The notes beneath the pieces were generated by a model. It was not told the DNA's origin and searched no databases. It saw only the letters and a list, made by a program, of their open reading frames with translations. From positions 1-64,000 of the forward strand of contig JALONL010000031.1 in NCBI GenBank assembly GCA_025454955.1: a DNA stretch of 64,000 nucleotides. Direction: 5' to 3'. The translations under genes were made by a program, and so were the position numbers. Positions 16,047-25,796 of this stretch are shown in pieces. The number at the start of each line of letters is the position of its first letter. Positions within the stretch are counted from its first letter, which is position 1. This stretch comes from Bacteroidia bacterium. GTDB taxonomy: Bacteria > Bacteroidota > Bacteroidia > Palsa-965.

Positions 16047-18233
16047 TTACCGACGGATAAATTTCAACTTCTGTTCGCGTCCGTTCAGGTATGTCACTTC
16101 AAGCACATACATGCCCGAAGCCAGTGTGCCGAGATCAACCGAAAACTGATTGCTGCTGGTATTACTGAACAATAATCGTTTACCCGAAAGATCGGTAACC
16201 TGCACAAACTGTATTTCAGTTTCGGCTTTTATCCAAAGTAAATTATCGGCCGGGTTGGGGCCTATTGTTAAGCCGTTTTGAAAAAGCGTCATTGCTGCTT
16301 CGCTGCTGCTGTTTGAGTTTAGCTCCTCACTCAAATCGCGGAAAGCCACAAAACCATCGCCAAGCGAAACATAAGTGGGCTGCCACACTCCGGGCATGGT
16401 GGATAAGTTGTTGCTCAACGTGTTGCCAACGAGATAAGCCATTGTATCGGCATTGAGCACAATACCGTAAATGCCATCACTCGAAACACCGCCGAAAAAG
16501 CTTGCCGTAATCCAGTTGCCGGCCGTGTCGAATTTGCAATAAAATCCATCGTTGCCGCCGGCCAGTGTATCCTGCTCGGCCAGTGTGCCAACGGTAAACA
16601 ATGGACTGTCGGTAGTTCCTCCCACGTAAAGGTATTTGCCCGAAAGCGAGAGGCAGAGTGCCTGCTCGGCTGTGGGCGAGCCCAGAAAGGTGGCCCAGTA
16701 AAGCTGTCCATTGGGGTTGAAACGTGCCACAAACGCATCGCTTCCGCCGTTGTGCGTGTTTTGAAACTGTGTGCCGGTAACCGGAAAATCAGGGCTTTGT
16801 GAGAAACCGGCGATATAAATATTTCCGGCCGCATCAAAGCGCACACCGTTGGCATCTTCGCCGTTAAAACCACCCAGACAGGTGTTGTACAACCGGTTTC
16901 CGGCAGTGTCCATCACCAGCAGATAGGCATCGTTTAGGCCGGTAACGCCCGTCTGAAAAGCATTGGGCGTGGTGGGAAAATTGCTGCTGAAAGTTTCTCC
17001 GCAGGCAGCTATGAGTCCGCCGGGGCCGGTGGTTAAGTCGTGTACATCTTCGGTGCCGGTTCCACCGCAGAATGTGGACCACAACGGCACACCCGTCACA
17101 CTGAGCCGGGCCACAAACGCATCGAGCTGCCCGCCGGGTGTGGTTTGCCAGCCCCCGCCCACCGCAGGCATATTGGCCGAATTGCCCGAGCCGCCAATGA
17201 AAATACGATCGGCCGAATCCACCGCAATGGCCAAACCCTGCTCCGCAGCCGAGCCGCCAAAGTAGGTGCTCCAGATTATGGTGCCATTGCTGTCGAAACG
17301 GGTGATAAATGCATCAAAACTTCCGCCAATAACGTTCTGCGCAGCATTTACCACCGGAAAGTTGTTGCTGTTTGTACTTCCGCATACCACAAAATCATCG
17401 CCAATGGCGGCGGCACTCCACGCATTGTCGAAACTGCTTCCACCCAGATAGGTACACCAGCGTTTGGTGCCATCGGGTTTTATGCGGCACACAATGGCAT
17501 CATAGCTTCCGGCATTGTTTACCTGCACCGCATTGGTATCAACCGGAAAATTCAGGCTCTGCGAACGGCCTGCCGTAAGCAAATCGCCATTGGGGCAAAG
17601 TGCTTCTGCATACAACTCATCGGCATCGAAACCACCGCAGTACGTTACCCAGATTAACGAAGTAAGATCCACATTCTGGTAACTGATGCGGTGATTTTTG
17701 AGCACTGGTTCCGGCCCGTCCACAGCCCGGGCAAAGCAACTCATTGTCACCGGCAACTGATGCCAGCTTATTCCCTCGCCCGCATTGATAATGTAATGAT
17801 TGCCGCTTTCGTCGTCCAGTCCGGGCATGGCCCCGCGCACTTCCAAAGTAAGCGATGAACCCGCTCCCCTGTTGCTTTGCATGGTAAGCATATCGCCCTG
17901 CACACTGAAACTCAGCTCCGATCCATCCTTGCATTTCAAACTGATTTGCTGTGTATGCGTGGCTGTTCCGGTGCAAAGCAAATTGCCTTTTTTGTCCACC
18001 ACAAAATCAACCCGCTTCAGCCGTGTAGTGATCTGGTCAGCATCTGTTGTTTTTGTTACTGTACTGAAACCTGTACGCGTAAAATACCAGTCGGCTTTTT
18101 TTGTGCGCAGTCTGTAAAATACGTCCTGGGCCACTTCGCCATTGGTGTAGCGTATTTGCCCGGTGTTCTTTTCAAATTCACCGGCCGCGGCAAAAAGCGG
18201 GAAAAACAAAAAAGCAATCAATACACTTCTCAT
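16047..18233 (-). CDS. SBBP-repeat T9SS-secreted protein
   Basis: 728 residues with a Sec signal peptide (MRSVLIAFLFFPLFAAAGEF). The front 200 residues, starting FEKNTGQIRYTNG, resemble the N-terminal domain found before SBBP repeats in Bacteroidota surface proteins. From about 205 to 640 come repeats of roughly 55 residues with alternating NFPV/DFPVT, GG-x-DAFV-x-R-F and W-x-T-(Y/F)-x-GG, an SBBP-type beta-propeller. The last 80 residues (IGPNPADNLLWI to LKFIRR) are a T9SS type A sorting signal. The unfinished gene at the right end of the window has the same front architecture. An upstream TTG frame extension is rejected. Confidence 0.87.
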   Translation of the reverse strand: MRSVLIAFLFFPLFAAAGEFEKNTGQIRYTNGEVAQDVFYRLRTKKADWYFTRTGFSTVTKTTDADQITTRLKRVDFVVDKKGNLLCTGTATHTQQISLKCKDGSELSFSVQGDMLTMQSNRGAGSSLTLEVRGAMPGLDDESGNHYIINAGEGISWHQLPVTMSCFARAVDGPEPVLKNHRISYQNVDLTSLIWVTYCGGFDADELYAEALCPNGDLLTAGRSQSLNFPVDTNAVQVNNAGSYDAIVCRIKPDGTKRWCTYLGGSSFDNAWSAAAIGDDFVVCGSTNSNNFPVVNAAQNVIGGSFDAFITRFDSNGTIIWSTYFGGSAAEQGLAIAVDSADRIFIGGSGNSANMPAVGGGWQTTPGGQLDAFVARLSVTGVPLWSTFCGGTGTEDVHDLTTGPGGLIAACGETFSSNFPTTPNAFQTGVTGLNDAYLLVMDTAGNRLYNTCLGGFNGEDANGVRFDAAGNIYIAGFSQSPDFPVTGTQFQNTHNGGSDAFVARFNPNGQLYWATFLGSPTAEQALCLSLSGKYLYVGGTTDSPLFTVGTLAEQDTLAGGNDGFYCKFDTAGNWITASFFGGVSSDGIYGIVLNADTMAYLVGNTLSNNLSTMPGVWQPTYVSLGDGFVAFRDLSEELNSNSSSEAAMTLFQNGLTIGPNPADNLLWIKAETEIQFVQVTDLSGKRLLFSNTSSNQFSVDLGTLASGMYVLEVTYLNGREQKLKFIRR

Positions 18234-18250
18234 CGGCAAATTATTCGGTG

Positions 18251-18287
18251 GAAAAAAAAGGGTTTCCGAATTCACGAAAACCCTTTT
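18251..18287 (-). terminator. Terminator of the 1154-residue Ig-like protein gene
   Basis: AAAAAGGGTTT and AAAACCCTTTTT pair around a GAATTC-centred loop. On the minus strand the stem runs straight into T residues, 17 nt beyond the stop of the gene to its right. Confidence 0.65.
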
Positions 18288-18303
18288 TGTGGTTAATACC
18301 TTA

Positions 18304-21300
18304 TCAGCGAATCAGGTTAACGTGCCCGAGTTCTTCGTGCGGATCGCCTTTGTTATCGCGGTACGTGGCTTTCCATACATAGGTATCAATCTGACAGGTG
18401 GGTCCTGTGTTGTTTACGCTTCCGTTCCACCCTTTATTCAAATCGCGGGTGAAGTAGATGAGGTTGCCCCAACGGTCGAAAATCATCAGTTCAAATGTGG
18501 CGGCATCAATTCCGTCGGTGTAAGTGAGGAAGAAATCGTTTATGCCGTCGGCATTGGGTGTAAATGCGTTGGGGGCATAGAACGAGTGGTCGGGTTCAAT
18601 TATCACCACTTCGGTTGACTGGTCGCGGCAGCCATACTGGTTGCTTACGGTTTGTGTAATGGTGTAAGTGCCGGGAATGTTGTAAATGAACTCAAACGAC
18701 TGCCCGAGATTGAACACGGTAGTATCGTTTGGCATTCCCATTTCGTACCAGGTTGAATCACAGCCAATGCAGGGCGATGAGGAAATTCCGATGAGCGGGT
18801 TAAGTATGGAAGTAACTGCGGGTGTTACGGTGAAATCGGCCAGAGGCAGCGGCCAGGCGTTTATCATGCCTGCAAAAGCCTGTGTGTTGGTGCAGCCGTT
18901 TACATCGGTTACAGTGTAGGTAATGTCGTAAGCGCCTGCGGTGTTGTAGCAATGGTTCGGGTTGGCAGTGCTGCCGGTGTTGCCGTCGCCAAAGTCGATG
19001 CTGGTGGTTACAGCGGCGGGCTGCGAGTTGGTGGTAAAGTTTACACACAGCGGCACACAACCCGAAGCAATATCGGGCACCACCGTAAGCACGGGAAGCG
19101 CGTTTACGCTAACCAGCACCGAATCAAGCACCGGCTCTGAGCCGCACAGGTCGGTTACGGTTACATAGTACATCGTGGTAGTGGCAGGCGAAACGTTTAC
19201 ACTTTGCTGGTTGGCATTGCCGATAATTCCGGCTGCGGGTGTCCATACATAATTATACGGGCCGCCATCGCCGCCACCGCCATTGGCCGAGAGTGTGGTC
19301 TGGCCGCCTGCGCAAATGGCTGCGTTTGATGAAGCACCCACCGTAAGCACAGGATACACAGTAATTGTGATGGCATCGGTATTTACACAGCCATTGGCAT
19401 CAGTAACCGTTACCGTATAAAGTGTGGTGTTGGTAATGCAGGCGGTGGGGTTGTTTACCTGTGCATTGCTGAGGTTGCCCGTGGGGAACCACGCATACTG
19501 CACACCACCCGAAGCCGAAAGCTGGTAGCACGAATCGCAAATGGATACGTCGGCACCGGCGTTGGCATTGGGCAGGGCATTTACGGTTACCTGCACGGTA
19601 TCGTTATTCTGGCAGTTGAAGGCATCAATGCCGGTTACGATATATGAAGTGGTAGCCGAAGGCGATACAGTGGGTGAAGCAGTATTGCCGCCCGAAGTAA
19701 TGCCCTGACCGCTCCATACATAGTTATTACCTCCGGAGGCCGGATTTAGAATTATGCTGTTGCCGGCACACAACATGGTATCAGCCGGAGCCTGAATATT
19801 GGGCAGGTTACGCAGGAATACGGTTACAGTATCAGACCCGGTGCAGCCTGCGCTGTTTTGCACGTTTACAATATATGTGGTGGTAACCGTGGGCGCCACT
19901 GTGGCTGTAGATGTTTGCGAATTACCAATTGGCCCGGGGCTGCTGGCACTCCACAGGTACTGGTTGCCACCGGTGGCGGTAAGCTGTGTTTGTGTGCCGG
20001 GGCAAATGGTATCGTCGGGACCGGCGGTTACTACAATGTTGTTCGACACTGTAACGTAAATGGGAATTGAATCGACGCAGCCTGCGGCAGTGGTGCCGGT
20101 TACCCAGTAGCCTTGCGATACGGCTGGATAGAATTCTACCACCGAGCCATTGGGATTGAGCAGGTTGGCCCCGGTAAGTGGCGACCATGTGTATGTGGCT
20201 GCCCCCGTCATGGTAAGCGTATCGGGCGAGTTGGGGCAGATTTCGAGCGAGTCAGATGTGGGAATGAGTACGGGCAGCGGTGCAATGTTTACTGTAACCG
20301 TACCGTTTGACACGCATCCGGCTGGTGAAGTAGCCGTTACATTATAAGTAGTGTTGGAGGTAGGTGCACACGAAACCGAATCGTTGATACCCGGATTAAG
20401 TGAGGTGAGGCCGGGGCCGCCATTCCAGTTGTATGTATTGGAATCGGGGCCGCAGGTTACGGTAACTGCATCGCCGAGACAGATTGAAGCAACCGGCGGC
20501 GAGAATACAAGCTGGGGTGGCTGGTTAACCACAATTGTCACCGTTCGCGTACCCGGGCAGGCCGAACTTGGGTTGCCCGATACTGTATAGGTAGTAGTGG
20601 CCGATGGCGTAACTGTTTGCGACGAACCCGGTGTGTTGTTAAAGCTGCCCCCGTTCCATTGATAAGAAGACGCACCCGTGGCGGTAAGCGTTACACTTTG
20701 CCCCAGACAAATGGAAGTGGAAGTTGCCGTAATATTTACGTTAGGCGTGGGAATTATACCCACCGTGACAATGTTTGAAAATACATCGGTACACGCCCCG
20801 TCAACCATTGCCCTGAAGTACATGAGCGAGTTTACCGGGCAAAACTGGTAGGGATTGGTAGTAGCTCCCGCAATGTTTGACCATGTAATACCGTTTGGCG
20901 ACGATTGCCACTGTACAGTTCCGTTGGTAAACGAAGAAAGGGAAAGATTCACACAACCGCCCTGACAAACCGTAGTGGGCGAAACTGAAGTAGTACCCAC
21001 GGTGGGTGCGGGTGTAACGGTAATAGATTGTGTGGCGGGCGGTGTGGTGTAGCAGGCCAGCGGGCCGCCAGTGGCAGTAAGTGTAACCACGCACGACACG
21101 GTGGGGCTGATGGTAACAGTGGCACCGGTTACAGGCGTACCGGGCTGAACGGGTACGGTAGTCCAGGTGTAAACAGTATTTCCCGAACTGCCACAGGCGT
21201 TAGCCGGAGTAAGGTTGGCAGTAAAGGTAATGGGCTGACCGGGGCACACCGAGTTGGTGGATGCCGAAGAAGAAAGTACAAAAACAGGAGGTGTGCCGGG

Positions 21301-21768
21301 CGTGGTAAAAGTAGTTACTGCCGACCACGGGCCAGTGCCGCCGCCCGGACCGTTGATCCGTTCGCGGGTACGAAGAAAGTAAGTGGTGCCGGGGCACAAA
21401 TCGGTAAATGGTACGAAAACAGAATTGTAAGGTTCAAGTACACAGTTATCCAACCAGCCTTGTGCGGCAGTGTGTGTGGGTACATTGAGAAAACTCTGAT
21501 ACCAGGGGTAACTGTTCCAGTTGGGTGCGTTCCAGGCAGGAGCGTTTCCTGTAAAGTTTGCTGCCGAGAGGCAGGTTACTTCAACCTGCATGGTGTAAGG
21601 TCCGCACCCACAGGTAGCAGGATCTGAACTGCCGTTTATTGTAACACCCGTAGGGCCTACAACAGCAGAATATCCGACAAGGGGGAGACCGTGACATGCT
21701 TTTGCTGCCTGATGGGAGAATACAGCAAAAATGAACAGCACCAGGATACGGAGTAGCGCTTTATTCAT
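18304..21768 (-). CDS. Giant Ig-like/PKD protein with gliding-motility-type (T9SS type B) C-terminus
   Basis: 1154 residues. After a signal peptide comes a Cys-rich N-terminal domain (about 24-160: ACHGLPLVGY, TCGCGPY, TDLCPGTTYFLRTRER, ending FTTPG) shared with two paralogs in this window. Then follow roughly ten Ig-like repeats of about 80 residues with a conserved ATT-T-Y-x-V-T core and C-x-x-x-x-V-T starts, one PKD domain (FGDGNTG... near 960), and a gliding-motility-associated C-terminal domain (APNAFTPNADGINDFF, then IFDRWGNLIY). That terminus is T9SS type B, unlike the type A ends of its paralogs, so it is probably released or anchored differently. Ligand unknown; an adhesin or matrix protein is the usual guess. 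Confidence 0.87.
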   Translation of the reverse strand: MNKALLRILVLFIFAVFSHQAAKACHGLPLVGYSAVVGPTGVTINGSSDPATCGCGPYTMQVEVTCLSAANFTGNAPAWNAPNWNSYPWYQSFLNVPTHTAAQGWLDNCVLEPYNSVFVPFTDLCPGTTYFLRTRERINGPGGGTGPWSAVTTFTTPGTPPVFVLSSSASTNSVCPGQPITFTANLTPANACGSSGNTVYTWTTVPVQPGTPVTGATVTISPTVSCVVTLTATGGPLACYTTPPATQSITVTPAPTVGTTSVSPTTVCQGGCVNLSLSSFTNGTVQWQSSPNGITWSNIAGATTNPYQFCPVNSLMYFRAMVDGACTDVFSNIVTVGIIPTPNVNITATSTSICLGQSVTLTATGASSYQWNGGSFNNTPGSSQTVTPSATTTYTVSGNPSSACPGTRTVTIVVNQPPQLVFSPPVASICLGDAVTVTCGPDSNTYNWNGGPGLTSLNPGINDSVSCAPTSNTTYNVTATSPAGCVSNGTVTVNIAPLPVLIPTSDSLEICPNSPDTLTMTGAATYTWSPLTGANLLNPNGSVVEFYPAVSQGYWVTGTTAAGCVDSIPIYVTVSNNIVVTAGPDDTICPGTQTQLTATGGNQYLWSASSPGPIGNSQTSTATVAPTVTTTYIVNVQNSAGCTGSDTVTVFLRNLPNIQAPADTMLCAGNSIILNPASGGNNYVWSGQGITSGGNTASPTVSPSATTSYIVTGIDAFNCQNNDTVQVTVNALPNANAGADVSICDSCYQLSASGGVQYAWFPTGNLSNAQVNNPTACITNTTLYTVTVTDANGCVNTDAITITVYPVLTVGASSNAAICAGGQTTLSANGGGGDGGPYNYVWTPAAGIIGNANQQSVNVSPATTTMYYVTVTDLCGSEPVLDSVLVSVNALPVLTVVPDIASGCVPLCVNFTTNSQPAAVTTSIDFGDGNTGSTANPNHCYNTAGAYDITYTVTDVNGCTNTQAFAGMINAWPLPLADFTVTPAVTSILNPLIGISSSPCIGCDSTWYEMGMPNDTTVFNLGQSFEFIYNIPGTYTITQTVSNQYGCRDQSTEVVIIEPDHSFYAPNAFTPNADGINDFFLTYTDGIDAATFELMIFDRWGNLIYFTRDLNKGWNGSVNNTGPTCQIDTYVWKATYRDNKGDPHEELGHVNLIR

Positions 21769-21959
21769 GCGTTTATGTGTGTAATTCGGTTAAGAGAACT
21801 TGTTTGCCAGCAGCAATTTACGAAAGGATGCGCTAACTTAACACGAATTAGTACTAAATTTTAATACACCGATTATTCACAATTCAGGCTTTTTTAGCAT
21901 GAAAAAAGGCTTTTCGGGGATCAAACCCATTTTTCCTTCGACGAAGTCTTAACTTATCT

Positions 21960-22349
21960 TTAATGTGAAACGAGGAAAAAAATTCGGGGAACCAATAAAA
22001 AGCACACCGAAACGAAGGCTCCGGCCGAAATGAGCAATACGGCGGCCGCACTGAGGTCTTTTACATTTTTAATGGCCGGATGATTTTCGGGGTGAAGATG
22101 GTTGCAAAGGTTTTCGATGGCGGTATTAAAGGCTTCGGCAGCAATTACGGCGGCCGAACATATAGCCACAATACCCCATTGCGTGGCATTCAGGTTTACC
22201 CAAAGGCCAAGTATTACCGCCACGGCAATCAAAATCAGTTGAATCCTGGCATTGCGCTCGCCGCCCAGCAATACAAGGCAGCCACGGAAGGCATGACGGA
22301 AACTGGACACTAATGTGCCTTTCTTAGTCGGCTTTGGTGTGGTGCTCAT
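21960..22349 (-). CDS. Diacylglycerol kinase family protein (DgkA-like)
   Basis: 129-residue integral membrane kinase with three hydrophobic helices after a short basic N-terminus. EAFNTAIENLCN holds the conserved E-x-x-NTAIE signature of the DgkA/undecaprenol kinase family, and a second family motif, NARIQL, lies upstream. It would phosphorylate diacylglycerol or undecaprenol at the inner membrane. The ATG at 22349 gives a normal family length and overlaps the end of the DUF1361 gene by 26 nt. It is the last gene of a long minus-strand operon. Confidence 0.9.
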   Translation of the reverse strand: MSTTPKPTKKGTLVSSFRHAFRGCLVLLGGERNARIQLILIAVAVILGLWVNLNATQWGIVAICSAAVIAAEAFNTAIENLCNHLHPENHPAIKNVKDLSAAAVLLISAGAFVSVCFLLVPRIFFLVSH

Positions 22350-23028
22350 GGTGTGTGGCTGTTTGCACGGGTTCTCTGAAGGTTTCAAATCCGTACCAGA
22401 TAAGTATAAGCAGAAAGCCAAACAAAAGGCTTATGCCCAACGCACGCGGCGTGGTTACAGCCGACAGCACATCGCTCACTACGCCAAACGGGTTGGTCAT
22501 TACTTCCCAGCTATTGGTCCGCTCGAACCGGCCCAGATACACCCCAAAAGCCGAAAGCAAAAGCACCACAGGCACAAAAATGCCGCGCACAAAATCGAGG
22601 TTTCTGCTTTTGCGCCTTGCAATACGGCCGCTCACCTCCTGCTCCATCCGCCTGAGCGAAACCAGCCCAAGCAAAAGTCCGGTCCAGCCCGCACTGAGCA
22701 GCACTAACCAGTCGAACCAGAACGGCGCGCCCTGATTGGGTTTGAGGTGAAACAAATCGGTAAGAATGTAGGGCGCGTTGGGCAGAAACAGCAACCAGAT
22801 AAATCCGGTACACAAAAACATCATGCGCCCCATAAACGGCCGCTGCCTCATCCACCCGGCAACCAGAAATGGCACCCAGGCCAGAAAAAGATTCCATACC
22901 AGAAACAGATAGGTAAGCCTGCCGGTAAACCCCACGCGCAACAAAATAAGCATAACCGAAAACCCGGTAGAAAGCAGCAGCAAACGTACAACACGGCTGC
23001 TGCTTCCTTTTTGATTTACCGTAATCAT
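22324..23028 (-). CDS. DUF1361 membrane protein
   Basis: 234 residues with six to seven hydrophobic segments. The run FLPNAPYILTDLFHL is typical of DUF1361, and later NSWEVMTNP is also family-like. Function unknown. It overlaps both neighbours: its ATG shares bases with the stop of the DUF4173 gene (ATGA) and its end runs 26 nt into the kinase gene, so the three are translated as a unit. The envelope location fits the lipid kinase downstream, but no mechanism can be read. Confidence 0.88.
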   Translation of the reverse strand: MITVNQKGSSSRVVRLLLLSTGFSVMLILLRVGFTGRLTYLFLVWNLFLAWVPFLVAGWMRQRPFMGRMMFLCTGFIWLLFLPNAPYILTDLFHLKPNQGAPFWFDWLVLLSAGWTGLLLGLVSLRRMEQEVSGRIARRKSRNLDFVRGIFVPVVLLLSAFGVYLGRFERTNSWEVMTNPFGVVSDVLSAVTTPRALGISLLFGFLLILIWYGFETFREPVQTATHHEHHTKAD

Positions 23029-24926
23029 TGCTCGTTTACCGTTAGGTCGGGACGGATTTTAAGAATGGTCTCTTTCTGTTTGCTTTCCGACACCACCACG
23101 TATTTCAACTTCGGAAGCTGGCGTAATGCCTCAAAATTCTGTACCGATACATTGCTTATGTCAAGCACTTCAAGGTTTCGGCAACCTTCTATGCCTTTCA
23201 GGCTGCGGAGGTCGTAATTGTTGGAGAGTTTAAGATGGCGCAGCGCGGGGAAACGGGCAATTTCGCCCAGCCCGGTAAGCTCATTATCAGAAGCATCAAG
23301 TATTGTAATGTTTTTAAATCCATTAAAATAATACAGTGTTTTCAGATTCTGTTTCCCGATATACAGGAAAGTATCGGTTCCGAAATCGGGCATGGCTTCG
23401 AGCTGGCGGGCCACATGGCGACCCAGATATACATCGGAACGCCAGTCGATGGTGCGGCTTACATACAAATGCCTGTAAATACGGGTGTATAGAGTTACCG
23501 AAAACTTTTCTTTGTCTGACCAGCGGTTTTTGTAAATCACATCAAGCAGGCCGTCGAAATCAATATCCTCATGCTCATCAAAACTGCTGTTGCCCTGTTT
23601 CTTTCCTACCCCGGCTTTGTTGCGGTTTATTTTGGCCAGCAAGTCAATGTTGGCTCCGGTAAGGTTTGAAACATACGCCCGGTCGAGCGACTTTGGATAG
23701 GTCACATTGTAATACGTAATGAACCGGTCCCAGCTAATGAGCGTGCTCATAGAAAACGCCACAAAGCAAAACCACGTATTGGCATGAAAAAGCCAGGCGT
23801 TTGTTTTTTTGTTCATCACTTTAATGGCCGTGGTAATAAGTCCGCCCAGCGTTAGCAGGAGGTAGAAATACACCCCAAGTCGTCTGTAGGTAAGCCCGAA
23901 TTCGAGCGAGTACATATTGCTGCGCATACCTGTAAGCACAAGCAACAGCACATTTTGCGCCAGCCAGATGAGCGCCAGTATGCGCAGGGTTTTGTAGCGC
24001 ATATCGAAATTGAGACGGCCCCGGAAGAAAAACAACACCAGCGCCATAGCCAGAAATATCGATACAATGAGCCCGCCCACGCCCTGGTGTACGTAGCTGG
24101 TGTAGGTAATGCCTTCGGGCAAAGTGCGCTCGCCAAGCTGGAAAAGCAAATCGCCGCCGGCCACGAGCAGGGTAAGCACATTGAGCAGGGCAAAAACCAG
24201 TACGCCAATGAAACGCTCGTTGTCGGCACTTAGAAAACTGTCGCCCCAGCCTTGCTGGCCAAACAACTGCGGCTCCAGATTGCGTTTGAAGTTTCGGCTC
24301 TCACTGGCCACATCGTGCGGGCCGTGCAGGTAATAAATACCGTAAATAATGCAGGCCCCTATGGCGGTGAAAATAATCCAGCCCAGCGAAATAAAATCGA
24401 GGTTGATGTGTTTGGTGAGTTCTTTAAACAGCACACTCGACTGGCGGTAAATGACAAAGAACACCACCACCACGGCAATGGAAATAATCACCGCCCAGAT
24501 ACGTCCGGGCTTACGCTGCGGGGCATTGGGGTTTTGCTGTGCGGCCTGCAGGTTGTTGTTTCGCCGCTCCACCGAATCGGTAATCATAAACACAAACGAC
24601 CCCGCCACCGAACTCACCGACACCAGCATGCTTGCCAGTATCGACGAACCCGGGTGCATACTTTGCGCTGCCAGCAGCAACAGCGCCGCCCCGTTGCCCA
24701 CCAAACCCAGCCACGAGCCGTTAAGATAACCGCCCAACCCGGTAATAAGCACCGATGCCGCTGCAATAATCCAGCCCCGGTGTTTCACCGCCTGCGGGTT
24801 CATTAATGCCGTACCCAGCACCACGGCCCCGCTGAATATGAGCATGTTTAAGCCCCAGCGCTGCTGCCAGAAAAGAAAACTGTACAGCGCCACGGTGAGC
24901 AGAAAAATCCAGTCGTTGCGTTTCAT
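23025..24926 (-). CDS. DUF4173-type polytopic membrane protein with C-terminal leucine-rich repeats
   Basis: 633 residues. About residues 10-420 are a polytopic membrane region with a dozen hydrophobic segments and features of DUF4173/DUF4153 (YTSYVHQGVGGLIVSI, GLTYRRLGVYFY, NVTYPKSLDRAYVSNL). After a charged linker (DEHEDIDFDG) the last 110 residues are leucine-rich repeats (ITILDASDNELTGLG, LRHLKLSNNYDLRSLKG, LEVLDISNVSVQNFEAL). The repeats probably bind a protein partner on one side of the membrane; DUF4173 proteins usually end without them. It sits 32 nt after the 52-residue membrane protein. Confidence 0.82.
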   Translation of the reverse strand: MKRNDWIFLLTVALYSFLFWQQRWGLNMLIFSGAVVLGTALMNPQAVKHRGWIIAAASVLITGLGGYLNGSWLGLVGNGAALLLLAAQSMHPGSSILASMLVSVSSVAGSFVFMITDSVERRNNNLQAAQQNPNAPQRKPGRIWAVIISIAVVVVFFVIYRQSSVLFKELTKHINLDFISLGWIIFTAIGACIIYGIYYLHGPHDVASESRNFKRNLEPQLFGQQGWGDSFLSADNERFIGVLVFALLNVLTLLVAGGDLLFQLGERTLPEGITYTSYVHQGVGGLIVSIFLAMALVLFFFRGRLNFDMRYKTLRILALIWLAQNVLLLVLTGMRSNMYSLEFGLTYRRLGVYFYLLLTLGGLITTAIKVMNKKTNAWLFHANTWFCFVAFSMSTLISWDRFITYYNVTYPKSLDRAYVSNLTGANIDLLAKINRNKAGVGKKQGNSSFDEHEDIDFDGLLDVIYKNRWSDKEKFSVTLYTRIYRHLYVSRTIDWRSDVYLGRHVARQLEAMPDFGTDTFLYIGKQNLKTLYYFNGFKNITILDASDNELTGLGEIARFPALRHLKLSNNYDLRSLKGIEGCRNLEVLDISNVSVQNFEALRQLPKLKYVVVSESKQKETILKIRPDLTVNEQ

Positions 24927-24957
24927 GTGTTGTTGTTGTGGAAGTTAAGTTAATTAA

Positions 24958-25116
24958 TCAGGCCGAGGCACGGTATTTTTTCAGAGTAAGAAGTTCCTGT
25001 TCTTCGGCACACCTCCCGGCCAGCCATTTTATGAGCAGCCAGAGTGCAGGAACAGCCAGCAGAATAACCGTTACAGGCAACGGAATGAGTTTGAAAACTG
25101 GCAGAAGAATTTTCAT
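24958..25116 (-). CDS. 52-residue single-span membrane protein
   Basis: Short gene starting MKILLPVFKLIPLP and ending KKYRASA. One hydrophobic segment covers about residues 8-32, followed by a charged tail (CAEEQELLTLKKYR). Its ATG overlaps the stop of the upstream membrane paralog as ATGA, the same coupling used elsewhere in this operon. That overlap is the main reason to accept such a short frame. No family recognised; a small subunit or regulator of the neighbouring membrane proteins is possible. Confidence 0.6.
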   Translation of the reverse strand: MKILLPVFKLIPLPVTVILLAVPALWLLIKWLAGRCAEEQELLTLKKYRASA

Positions 25117-25439
25117 AGCGCAGCAGATTTTTTGGAAATTTTATCGCTGAATTTTCCCGCAAAAAAGAACCAGAGTAAGGGGATGTAACACAGAAAAAAA
25201 TAATCAGGAATTGAAGCCATCCCATATTTTGGCGCAATCACATAATAAGCCAGAAAAGCGGTTGCCAGCAACCAGTAAATTTTCCATCCCGAAATATTTT
25301 TTCCTTTTTTATTTCTGCGAATGGCATACACTACCGATAGTATCGGTTGTAAAATGCCCAGCACGAGCGGGATTATTCCTACCAGAAAAATCAGCAGTAA
25401 AAACCCGAGATCGTCATCCATTCCAATCATTCCTTCCAT
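25113..25439 (-). CDS. Small membrane protein, tandem paralog C
   Basis: 108 residues, three hydrophobic segments (about 11-32, 53-70, 77-94). Shared with the two upstream neighbours are P-L-V-LGI-LQPILSVV near 25-38, a basic loop, the IYWLLA segment, a FLCYIP-x-x-WFFFAGK(F/I)SD stretch and a Lys-rich tail. The start could also be the internal ATG five codons later. Function unknown. It is coupled by ATGA to the 52-residue gene downstream. Confidence 0.72.
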   Translation of the reverse strand: MEGMIGMDDDLGFLLLIFLVGIIPLVLGILQPILSVVYAIRRNKKGKNISGWKIYWLLATAFLAYYVIAPKYGMASIPDYFFLCYIPLLWFFFAGKFSDKISKKSAAL

Positions 25440-25448
25440 GTGCAGAAA

Positions 25449-25787
25449 TTATTTAGTTGATTTTTTGTTATTCCACTTATCACTCACTATACCTGCAAAA
25501 AAGAACCAGATGGCCGGTATGTAGCAAAGGATAAAATATTGGGGAAGACCAGACATTCCCCAATAAGGCGGGGCAATGAAGTAATATATCAGAAAGGACG
25601 CAGCCAATAACCAGTATATAATTAACCTTGAAACAGATTGTCCTTTTTTCTTTCTCCGGAAAGCAAAAACTACCGAAAGAATCGGTTGAATAATGCCCAG
25701 CCCTAGCGGAAGTACCACTACCAGCAACATCATCAGAAAAAACAGGAAGTCGCTATCCAATCTTATTAATCCTATCATCCTTTCCAT
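25449..25787 (-). CDS. Small membrane protein, tandem paralog B
   Basis: 112 residues with the same plan as paralog C: three hydrophobic segments, LGIIQPILSVVFAF, a RRKKKGQ basic loop, IYWLLAASF, and ILCYIPAIWFFFAGIVSD before a KWNNKKS tail. The two align almost end to end, so this is a recent tandem duplication. It lies 9 nt from paralog C. Function unknown. Confidence 0.75.
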   Translation of the reverse strand: MERMIGLIRLDSDFLFFLMMLLVVVLPLGLGIIQPILSVVFAFRRKKKGQSVSRLIIYWLLAASFLIYYFIAPPYWGMSGLPQYFILCYIPAIWFFFAGIVSDKWNNKKSTK

Positions 25788-25796
25788 GTGCCCTTG

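Noticed and set aside
21885..21915. CTTTTTT/AAAAAAG inverted repeat as terminator of the diacylglycerol-kinase-family operon
   Set aside because: The stem is almost only A-T pairs and lacks a following T-run on the minus strand.
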